34,744 bases of DNA from the NCBI GenBank assembly GCA_031976225.1, contig DALYLQ010000028.1, forward strand, positions 1 to 34,744. The letters run 5' to 3'. Shown here one piece after another: positions 24,934-31,583 of the stretch. The stretch is from UBA10646 sp003456175. GTDB lineage: Bacteria > Bacteroidota > Bacteroidia > Chitinophagales > Chitinophagaceae. Position numbers and translations under genes: made by a program. The notes beneath the pieces are model-generated. The model ran no database searches, was not told where the DNA came from, and saw only the letters and a program-made list of their open reading frames with translations. Numbering within the stretch: position 1 is the first letter of the stretch; each line of letters starts with the position of its first letter.

Positions 24934-24968
24934 AGGAGGTTACACCGAAGTGCCACATTTTTTTTGAT

Positions 24969-24983
24969 ACCTTACGGTAAATG
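24969..24983 (+). repeat. Dispersed repeat, plus copy
   Basis: ACCTTACGGTAAATG, 15 bases, just upstream of the rpsF promoter in the divergent region with the ABC permease gene. Confidence 0.9.
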
Positions 24984-25030
24984 CCGCTAAAAACAACTAA
25001 CACTTATCGTAAAACGTGTTATTTTGTTAG

Positions 25031-25894
25031 ATGAACGCTCTACAAACCTCCGACTTGCCTGAAGATTATTGGGACGAAACTATTCGTGCCGGAAGTTGGC
25101 GTTGGTACGAGTTAAAGCATCTGTTACAATATAAAGACTTACTCGTTGCACTCATTAAAAGAGATTTTATTGTTACCTACAGGCAAACAATACTTGGCCC
25201 TATGTGGCATTTGTTACAACCCTTAGCTACCTGTATCTTATTTTTTATTGTATTTAAAGAAATGCCATGGTGGAAGGGCGTTAGTAAAACGCAACAATTG
25301 GTTTTTTATATGGCCAATAGCTTTTTATGGCAGTTTTTTTACACCAGTTTTAATGGTACGGCGCAAGTGTTTTTTCAGCATGCATCACTTTTTAGAAAGG
25401 TATATTTTCCTAAGATTTTGTTGCCTATGGCTATTATTGGCTCCAATTGCATCAAATTATCCATTCATGTAGGTGTTTTTTTGATGGGCCTATTACTCTG
25501 GCAATGGTTAGGTGCTGAGTACCAATTAGGTTGGCAGGTGTTATTAGCTATTCCTTGGTTACTATTGTTGGGTGCAATAGCTTTAGGTATTGGTTTATTG
25601 CTCGCAGCAGCATCGCTACGGTATAGAGATGTGAGTTTTGCAATAGGCTTTGCGGTACAATTGTTACTTTTTATTACGCCGGTATGTTACCCAGCCAATT
25701 ACTTTGATAAACATGCGCTCATTCATTTGAATCCGCTTACACCTATTTTTTCGGGTTTTGCGGCTGCATTTACCACTGTAGATAGCAGCATCACAACCAA
25801 TAGTATGTATGCAGCTTTATTTGCGTTAGCTGCTTTGATATTGGGCACTGTTGCCTTTTTAGCTACGGAACAAAAAGTTGCAGATATTGCTTAG
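25031..25894 (+). CDS. Polysaccharide ABC-2 exporter, membrane subunit (Wzm/TagG type)
   Basis: 287 residues with six predicted helices. The family pattern is present: an amphipathic start with YKDLLVALIKRDFIVTYRQTILGPMWHLLQPL, then helices, and a final GFAVQLLLFITPVCYPANYF...LNPLTPIFSGF segment, typical of O-antigen and teichoic-acid exporters. It would form the membrane channel that moves lipid-linked polysaccharide from the cytoplasm to the periplasm, powered by the ATPase encoded 7 nt downstream. It opens the polysaccharide locus; a promoter may lie in the 138-bp divergent gap before it but no clear box was seen. Confidence 0.92.
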   Translation: MNALQTSDLPEDYWDETIRAGSWRWYELKHLLQYKDLLVALIKRDFIVTYRQTILGPMWHLLQPLATCILFFIVFKEMPWWKGVSKTQQLVFYMANSFLWQFFYTSFNGTAQVFFQHASLFRKVYFPKILLPMAIIGSNCIKLSIHVGVFLMGLLLWQWLGAEYQLGWQVLLAIPWLLLLGAIALGIGLLLAAASLRYRDVSFAIGFAVQLLLFITPVCYPANYFDKHALIHLNPLTPIFSGFAAAFTTVDSSITTNSMYAALFALAALILGTVAFLATEQKVADIA

Positions 25895-25901
25895 CACAGA
25901 T

Positions 25902-27170
25902 ATGGGGAAGCCAGTATTATCTTTTGAAGCAGTTACCAAACATTACCAACGAGGTGTTTTGGGCAAGGCAAGCTTGGCACACGATATAGACCGTTGGTGG
26001 CGTAAGTGGCGCTATAAAGAAGATATATACCGTAAGGTAAATGACACCGATACCACTACCGATTTTTTAGCATTAAATGATGTAAGTTTTGAAATACAAG
26101 CCGGCGATGTTGTTGGCATTGTTGGTGCCAACGGTGCCGGAAAAAGTACGCTGTTAAAACTTGCTGCGAAAATTATAACCCCATCTAAAGGGACCATACG
26201 CATTAAAGGGGAGGTGGCAAGTATTATTGAAATTGGTACTGGGTTTCATCCAGAGTTAACAGGTCGAGAAAATATTATGCTCAGTGGTACCATGTTGGGC
26301 ATGACCAAACGTGATATACTCAAGCAATTAAATGCTATCATTGATTTTTCGGGTGTTGCGGCATTTATTGATACGCCTGTGAAGCGTTATAGCAGTGGCA
26401 TGCATGTACGGTTAGCATTTGCAGTGGCAGCACACCTATCATCAGATATTTTGCTGATTGATGAGGTGTTGGCTGTTGGCGATTACAAATTTCAAGAACA
26501 ATGTTTTGGTAGTATTGAAGCTGCTAATAGGCAACAAGGTAGAACCATTCTCTTTGTTTCGCATAGCACTGCTGCGGTGAGGCGTTTGTGCACCAAAGGG
26601 CTACTGCTTGCAGGCGGACAATTACGCTTACAAGATAATATTCATGCTGTGCTGCAAGCGTATGCCGGAACTACGGTACAACAAATTACAAACGAAAAAA
26701 TATACTTCACGCAGGCGCATCGAAGGTTCGATTTGCAACGAACAGTTGCTTTTGTAAGCATGCAACTACACCAACACGCTGTTGCGTATGATGCTACAGA
26801 ACCCATTGATATAGTTGTTGCCGTGAAAGCGGCAGTAGCTGTGGCCAATGCTCGATTTGCATTCACGATTATGTCGGTTCAAACGGGGTTAGCGGTAGGT
26901 ACTTGTTTTTTAGAGCCATGCATAACATTGCAAAAAGGTGAAGCAGCAGCTTACGTAATAACACTACAACCATGCAATTTAACAGTGGGTAATTATTATA
27001 CCATTTGGTCTATTGGTTATGGTAATCATTTAACAGGTATTTCAGATGTTGATCACATACAACCCGGCGTTGGCTTTACCATAAAAACTGCCGAAGAAGG
27101 CATTGTGTGGAGTGCCGATTGGGGTACTGTAGTTTTAGCAGCTCAAGCACAAAGAATACCAATGCTATGA
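25902..27170 (+). CDS. Polysaccharide ABC exporter ATPase with Wzt-like C-terminal domain
   Basis: 422 residues from the ATG giving MGKPVLSFEAV. Walker A GANGAGKST at 75-83, signature YSSGMHVRLAF (about 170-180) and Walker B LLIDEVLAVGD (about 195-205) are all intact. The unusual loop after the first strand (about 22-52, WWRKWRYKEDIYRKVND) is typical of Wzt/TagH proteins. The C-terminal 170 residues form a beta-rich domain of the Wzt type that reads the glycan end before export, implying chain-length or terminal-sugar control (family knowledge). A hybrid of the dispersed repeat at 26028-26044 encodes YRKVND. The stop overlaps the next ATG (ATGA). Confidence 0.92.
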   Translation: MGKPVLSFEAVTKHYQRGVLGKASLAHDIDRWWRKWRYKEDIYRKVNDTDTTTDFLALNDVSFEIQAGDVVGIVGANGAGKSTLLKLAAKIITPSKGTIRIKGEVASIIEIGTGFHPELTGRENIMLSGTMLGMTKRDILKQLNAIIDFSGVAAFIDTPVKRYSSGMHVRLAFAVAAHLSSDILLIDEVLAVGDYKFQEQCFGSIEAANRQQGRTILFVSHSTAAVRRLCTKGLLLAGGQLRLQDNIHAVLQAYAGTTVQQITNEKIYFTQAHRRFDLQRTVAFVSMQLHQHAVAYDATEPIDIVVAVKAAVAVANARFAFTIMSVQTGLAVGTCFLEPCITLQKGEAAAYVITLQPCNLTVGNYYTIWSIGYGNHLTGISDVDHIQPGVGFTIKTAEEGIVWSADWGTVVLAAQAQRIPML

Positions 27171-28123
27171 GCATTAAAGTACCATCTTTTGAAACGCATG
27201 TTGCATGGAGTGTTATCATTCCCATTTACAATAGAGTACATCTATTACACGAAACTTTGTGCTCTGTGTTGGCTGCCTTGCCATTGCATAACAATCGTAT
27301 CAGGCTAATGGTGGTAGACGATGCAAGTACCGATGGCGATGTACTTGCTGTAATCAATCAGCTTGGTATTAAAGGGATAGAATACCACCGCAACCCAACT
27401 AATTTAGGTTTGGCTCGCAACTTAAATCGATGTGTAGCATTGGCACTTGAAGATAGTTTTGTACATCTGTTGAATGCCGACGATTTAGTAGATCCGTTGT
27501 TTTATGCAACCATGGATAAGCATTTGTACGAAAGTGGTGCCAAAGCCATTTTTTGCAATAACTTCTTTTTAGAACAAAGTGGGCACTTACGTGCAAATGA
27601 AGCCGCACAGCATTTGCCGCAAGGTTTTATACAAGAAAAAAAAGGATTGTTCATTGATAACTACATACAATGTGCTAGCGTTTGTGTACACACAAGCGTG
27701 TATCAAGCCGTGGGTGGTTTTGATGCTCGTTTCAATGCCTGCGTAGATTGGCACCAATGGAAAGTAATTAGTACACAGTTCAATTGGTTTTTTGTGAAAC
27801 AAAATTTGTGTACCTATCGGTTAGTAGATAATTCGCATTGGCATACTCGATTACTGAATGGCGAAAATTACGCAACCATTTTAAAGAGTTTGCAGTTTCA
27901 TGAAAGCTATTTGGGAGCTACTGCCGCCAATGCTGCCTACCAAAGGCAAGCCTACCTGCATGGGCTTACCATACTCGCATTAATTAGAAGTAAAAAGTTC
28001 GTAGCGCTATGGCCTAATATGAAGGTGTACTTTCAATATCCCATAAAATTTACCGCAAGGTGGTGGTTATTTAAAAGAATAGTTGCTCTTTTGCTACTTG
28101 TTTGGGTACGAAAGCGGTCCTAA
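27167..28123 (+). CDS. Glycosyltransferase family 2
   Basis: 318 residues from the ATG that overlaps the ATPase stop. A GT-A fold is clear: WSVIIPIYNRVHLLHETLCSV at the start, LMVVDDASTDG, NPTNLGLARNLN, and HLLNADDLVDP near 105 as the DxD-type metal site. A later FDARFNACVDWHQW segment fits the acceptor-binding end. Inverting enzyme by family. It probably adds one sugar to a lipid-linked repeat unit at the inner face of the membrane; donor and acceptor are unknown. It has a 20-bp sequence (27581-27600, encoding GHLRANE) that recurs in the next glycosyltransferase gene. Confidence 0.9.
   Translation: MSIKVPSFETHVAWSVIIPIYNRVHLLHETLCSVLAALPLHNNRIRLMVVDDASTDGDVLAVINQLGIKGIEYHRNPTNLGLARNLNRCVALALEDSFVHLLNADDLVDPLFYATMDKHLYESGAKAIFCNNFFLEQSGHLRANEAAQHLPQGFIQEKKGLFIDNYIQCASVCVHTSVYQAVGGFDARFNACVDWHQWKVISTQFNWFFVKQNLCTYRLVDNSHWHTRLLNGENYATILKSLQFHESYLGATAANAAYQRQAYLHGLTILALIRSKKFVALWPNMKVYFQYPIKFTARWWLFKRIVALLLLVWVRKRS
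27581..27600 (+). repeat. 20-bp repeat shared by two glycosyltransferase genes, copy 1
   Basis: GGGCACTTACGTGCAAATGA, identical to 29370-29389 and in the same reading frame (GHLRAN). It shares CTTACG and AAATGA with the main dispersed repeat. Confidence 0.7.
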
Positions 28124-28130
28124 CTCCTAC

Positions 28131-29402
28131 ATGAATCCTACGTTATTGTACATATCGTTTTATAGTCCTTATCCATTGAAATCTGGCGGAGCAGTGCGTA
28201 GTTTTTATACCATTAAAGCATTGCAAGCAAGTTTTAATGTGAAGCTTATTTGCTTATGTGCCCCCGATGTGTACAACAAGTACATTGCCGATAAAATACC
28301 GCAGGCCACCGCCGCGGCTCTGGGTGTAGCGTATGAAGATGTGGTTTTTACACTCAATCCTATTAACATATCGTATTTACAAAGAGTACAGCAAACGGGT
28401 GGATTGAGTGTAAAAACCACATCTTCATACGCTACNNNNNNNNNNGGTGGATTGTTACGCTATAAAATAGATTACAAACGCTTTGCACACGAAGCTGCAT
28501 TACAAGCTTTAATAACAAGTTATGTAAAGGCTTGGGAGCCGGCAGTGCTCTGTTTTAGGCATTTTTATATTGCTAACCGAGTACAGTTACAGCAATTCAA
28601 CGCAAAGGTTTGGGTAGATATGGACGATGATCCGTTCGAAATTTTAGCTACGCGTTATCAACATCGTTGGATGCTAAGGCGTTGGGCCGAACATGCGTAT
28701 AAGATGAGTTTTCTAAAAAGGTTTTATCGATCGCATTATCAAAACACCACCCTCATTTTTGCGAAAGCGCCTTTGCCTTTTTGGGCAGACATGGCACCTT
28801 ACGTAATACCCAATATTGTTCCGGAGCCACACTTTAATAAAGAAGTGTTGGCAGGTGCCGCACCTGCCATAGCATTCATTGGTAGTATGAGCTATCCGCC
28901 GAATATAGAGGCAGTCGATTTTTTGTTGCATCGGGTATGGCCCTTAGTATTAGCCCATATTCCCAACGCTCAATTGCTATTGGTGGGCAAAGAAATGTCG
29001 CAGCAACAGCAGCAAGCATACAGTACCTATCCGCAGGTACAGGTTGTAGGCGAAGTGCCCAACATGATAGCCATTTACACGCAAGTGCAACTTACCATTG
29101 CCCCCATGTTTTCAGGGTCAGGTACCAATATCAAAATCATAGAATCTTTTGCTTTTAAAACGCCTTGCGTAACTACTTCATTCGGATTGTCGGGGTTAGA
29201 GTTGCTGTTTCAAACCATTTCGCAACACCTGGTTGCCAATACTGCTAGCCATTTGGCGGAGCGAGTAATAGCATTGTTGGGTAACCCTACTTTGCTAGCA
29301 CAAGTAAGTACTATCGGTTATCAGCAATACACGGCATATCATACCGTAGCAGCCATGGAAAAATCTATTGGGCACTTACGTGCAAATGACACTCAATCAT
29401 AA
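28131..29402 (+). CDS. Glycosyltransferase family 4 (GT-B), disturbed by an assembly artefact
   Basis: 423 codons as assembled from the ATG giving MNPTLLYISFYSPYP; the true protein is probably about 407 residues. The N-terminal GT-B half has SPYPLKSGGAVRSFYTIKAL. The C-terminal half has IAFIGSMSYPPNIEAVDFLL, QLLLVGKE, VVGEVPNM and PMFSGSGTNIKIIESFAFKTPCVTT, where the Glu binds the donor nucleotide sugar. Positions 28407-28454 are an artificial fold-back plus gap; they are a multiple of 3 long so the frame stays open. It lies 7 nt after the family 2 gene and likely adds the next sugar in the same chain. Confidence 0.85.
   Translation: MNPTLLYISFYSPYPLKSGGAVRSFYTIKALQASFNVKLICLCAPDVYNKYIADKIPQATAAALGVAYEDVVFTLNPINISYLQRVQQTGGLSVKTTSSYAXXXXGGLLRYKIDYKRFAHEAALQALITSYVKAWEPAVLCFRHFYIANRVQLQQFNAKVWVDMDDDPFEILATRYQHRWMLRRWAEHAYKMSFLKRFYRSHYQNTTLIFAKAPLPFWADMAPYVIPNIVPEPHFNKEVLAGAAPAIAFIGSMSYPPNIEAVDFLLHRVWPLVLAHIPNAQLLLVGKEMSQQQQQAYSTYPQVQVVGEVPNMIAIYTQVQLTIAPMFSGSGTNIKIIESFAFKTPCVTTSFGLSGLELLFQTISQHLVANTASHLAERVIALLGNPTLLAQVSTIGYQQYTAYHTVAAMEKSIGHLRANDTQS
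28326..28435. repeat. 35-bp perfect inverted repeat, assembly fold-back
   Basis: Positions 28326-28360 and 28401-28435 are exact reverse complements. The second arm ends directly at the N gap, a pattern of chimeric contig ends rather than biology. See the finding for the corrected junction. Confidence 0.9.
28436..28445. other. Assembly gap (10 N)
   Basis: Ten Ns between the fold-back and true sequence. GGTGGATTG occurs on both sides (28398-28406 and 28446-28454), which gives the likely real join. Confidence 0.95.
29370..29389 (+). repeat. 20-bp repeat shared by two glycosyltransferase genes, copy 2
   Basis: GGGCACTTACGTGCAAATGA near the 3' end of the family 4 gene, encoding GHLRAND. Confidence 0.7.
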
Positions 29403-29511
29403 CAATTGTTAGTTTTTGTTTTTTCGTTTTCCCTTGTAAATCAATGCGTTATGTTGGTAAACTTAACCGCAAGTTTATGTTGAAATATTACCAATACTGC
29501 TTGTAGAACCC

Positions 29512-29519
29512 TATTTTTG
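29512..29519 (+). promoter_or_regulatory. Probable -7 box upstream of the epimerase
   Basis: TATTTTTG matches TAnnTTTG, about 92 bp before the epimerase ATG. No TTG is at the expected -33 spacing. It would make the epimerase and downstream export genes a second transcription unit. The rest of the 209-bp gap holds a palindrome and no gene. Confidence 0.45.
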
Positions 29520-29546
29520 CGGCGATCCTTATACAACTAACTGCGA

Positions 29547-29558
29547 CACAGTACTGTG
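29547..29558. promoter_or_regulatory. 12-bp palindrome in the epimerase leader
   Basis: CACAGTACTGTG is perfectly self-complementary, 28 bp downstream of the -7 box. It could be a repressor operator; there is no direct support beyond position and symmetry. Confidence 0.35.
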
Positions 29559-29611
29559 ACTCAGATTAACGGAGTTTTGCCAACACCTCATCTTTCCATT
29601 ACGTTTATTAC

Positions 29612-30667
29612 ATGAAAATTTTAGTTACCGGAACCGCTGGTTTTATCGGTTATCATCTTGCGGAACGTCTTATTGCCGATGGCCACGAAGTGATAGGTCT
29701 TGATGTTATCAATGACTATTACGATGTTAACCTGAAGTACGCCCGATTACAAAATATGGGTATCGAAAGAAGTGCGGTGGCTTACGGTGCTATGGTGCAG
29801 AGTAAAACGTTACCTACGTATCGTTTTATTCAACTTAATTTAACTGATAAAGAAGGTATTGCAGCTTTGTTTGCGAAAGAGCAATTCGAAGGTGTGGTCA
29901 ATTTAGCCGCACAAGCCGGTGTTCGCTATTCCCTTGAAAATCCATTTGCCTATACCGACAGTAATGTTACTGGCTTCATGACTATTTTAGAAGGTTGCCG
30001 AGCTGTTAAAGTAAAACATTTGGTATATGCAAGTACTTCGAGTGTATATGGTTTAAATACCCACATGCCACTTACGCCGCACGAATCGGCCGACCATCCG
30101 ATGACGCTCTACGCTGCTACCAAAAAAGCCAATGAAATGATGGCTCACAGTTACAGCCATCTCTTCCAAATACCTACTACTGGAGTACGTTTTTTCACAG
30201 TGTACGGTCCTTGGGGTCGTCCCGATATGGCCCTATTCTTATTCACCAAAGCCATATTAGCAGGTGAGCCTATCAAAGTATTCAACAACGGCGATATGAT
30301 TCGCGACTTTACTTATGTGGGCGATATTGTAGAAGGGTTGGTTCGCATTTTACACCAACCGGCCCAACCAAGTGCAGCATTCAATGGCTTACAGCCCGAT
30401 CCTGCTGTTTCATCGGCGCCGTACCGAGTGGTGAATATCGGTAACAACAATCCGGTGGTATTGAAAACCTATATAGAAGCAGCCGAGAAAGCCTTAGGTA
30501 AAAAAGCGATTCAAGAATTATTACCCATGCAATTAGGCGATGTGCCCGCTACCAATGCCGATGTAAGCGATCTGGTGAACGATTATGGCTACAAACCACA
30601 AACCACCGTTGAAGTAGGTGTGGCCAAGTTTATAGAGTGGTACATGCATTTTTATGGGAAGCAATAA
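29612..30667 (+). CDS. NAD-dependent sugar epimerase, UDP-glucuronate 4-epimerase-like
   Basis: 351 residues, a short-chain dehydrogenase/reductase of the extended type. NAD-binding GTAGFIG at 7-13, the catalytic Ser/Thr in YASTSSVYG, and the Tyr-Lys pair in LYAATKK near 166. VRFFTVYGPWGRPDMALFLFTKAI and GDMIRDFTYVGDIVEG are signatures of UDP-glucuronate/UDP-galacturonate epimerases (LpsL, CapI). It would supply UDP-galacturonic acid for the polysaccharide. Substrate is inferred from overall motif resemblance, and UDP-glucose 4-epimerase or a related reaction remains possible. It has its own likely promoter. Confidence 0.88.
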   Translation: MKILVTGTAGFIGYHLAERLIADGHEVIGLDVINDYYDVNLKYARLQNMGIERSAVAYGAMVQSKTLPTYRFIQLNLTDKEGIAALFAKEQFEGVVNLAAQAGVRYSLENPFAYTDSNVTGFMTILEGCRAVKVKHLVYASTSSVYGLNTHMPLTPHESADHPMTLYAATKKANEMMAHSYSHLFQIPTTGVRFFTVYGPWGRPDMALFLFTKAILAGEPIKVFNNGDMIRDFTYVGDIVEGLVRILHQPAQPSAAFNGLQPDPAVSSAPYRVVNIGNNNPVVLKTYIEAAEKALGKKAIQELLPMQLGDVPATNADVSDLVNDYGYKPQTTVEVGVAKFIEWYMHFYGKQ

Positions 30668-30683
30668 TTACAATAGAAATTGT

Positions 30684-30697
30684 ACCTTACGGTAAAT
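30684..30697 (+). repeat. Dispersed repeat, plus copy
   Basis: ACCTTACGGTAAAT, 14 bases, between the epimerase and the Wza-like lipoprotein gene. Confidence 0.88.
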
Positions 30698-30726
30698 AAA
30701 AGACCATTTTGCACTCAAACCCATTC

Positions 30727-31542
30727 ATGAAAATTTTAATCAAGTATAGCTGCATTACAGTACTGCTCTTACAAATAATAGCATGTACCAGTGTAAAACA
30801 GTTACGTTATTTTAACGACCTACCAGATAGCAGCCGCATTGTACTACCGCCCTTAGAATTAGAACAACGCATTATACAAAAAGGCGATCGGTTAGCTATT
30901 TCTGTAGCTGGCGAAAGCGAAGAGGCAACGGCCTATTTTAATACTTATGGTGGATTGCCAACCATGGGTGGTGTGGCAGGTGGTAGGCAAGGAGGTATGC
31001 AAGGGGGGGGGCAAGGCGGAGGGGGGACAGAATTAGGTGGTTTTTTGGTGGATGTTGATGGTAATATTGAGTTCCCTAAGCTTGGTGTTTTACAAGCAGC
31101 AGGTAAAACTTCACAATCCCTACGACTAGAGTTGGAACAAAAAGTCAAACCTTACCTGAAAAATCCCATTGTGAATGTACGTTTCATGATGTTGCAATTT
31201 TCGGTGCTTGGCGAGGTGCGAAGCCCTGGTATTAAAACATTACAACCGCAGCGTACCACCTTACTAGATGCCTTGGCGAGTGCAGGCGACTTGCCACGTA
31301 CTGCCAAGCGTTATGATATTCAAATTTACCGTGATTACAATGGAAAGCGAGAAGTGTTAGAGGTCGATTTACGTAAGAAAGACATTCTATATAATCCTGA
31401 ATTGTTTCAAATCAAACATAACGATGTCATCATCGTACAGCCTCGAAATATCAATCTTTTTTCATCAGAAGCTAATGGAATCATAGGATTGACTACGGTA
31501 CTTATTAGCTTTGCCACTTTATTAGTGGCATTAGCTCGGTAA
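30727..31542 (+). CDS. Wza-like polysaccharide export lipoprotein
   Basis: 271 residues from the ATG giving MKILIKYSC; an upstream TTG is less likely. The lipobox LQIIAC sets the lipid on Cys20. The polysaccharide-export domain begins with YFNDLPD and RIIQKGDRLAISV. It is split by a Gly-rich insert (about 75-105) and resumes with DVDGNIEFPKLGVLQAAGKTSQSLRLELEQKV. A SLBB domain follows (FSVLGEVRSPGIKTLQPQRTTLLDALASAGDLP), then a C-terminal hydrophobic helix. It should form the outer-membrane passage, partnered by the Wzc-like protein encoded 41 bp downstream. The insert is coded by a G9 run (31003-31011) and a G6 run (31021-31026). Confidence 0.9.
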   Translation: MKILIKYSCITVLLLQIIACTSVKQLRYFNDLPDSSRIVLPPLELEQRIIQKGDRLAISVAGESEEATAYFNTYGGLPTMGGVAGGRQGGMQGGGQGGGGTELGGFLVDVDGNIEFPKLGVLQAAGKTSQSLRLELEQKVKPYLKNPIVNVRFMMLQFSVLGEVRSPGIKTLQPQRTTLLDALASAGDLPRTAKRYDIQIYRDYNGKREVLEVDLRKKDILYNPELFQIKHNDVIIVQPRNINLFSSEANGIIGLTTVLISFATLLVALAR

Positions 31543-31583
31543 TAGGGCTACTTCATTTTTACAACAAATATTAGTGTCTCATT

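Noticed and set aside
24893..25003. N-terminal extension of S6
   Set aside because: The extension would be encoded by the promoter and the dispersed repeat; family members start at MNNYEL-type sequence.
27611..27625. CATTTGCCGCAAGGT in the family 2 glycosyltransferase as a repeat copy
   Set aside because: Two core mismatches; kept only as a possible decayed form and not counted.
30945..31148. Pro-rich antisense frame opposite the Wza-like gene
   Set aside because: It is the mirror of the Gly-rich insert (GGN codons read as NCC), not a gene.
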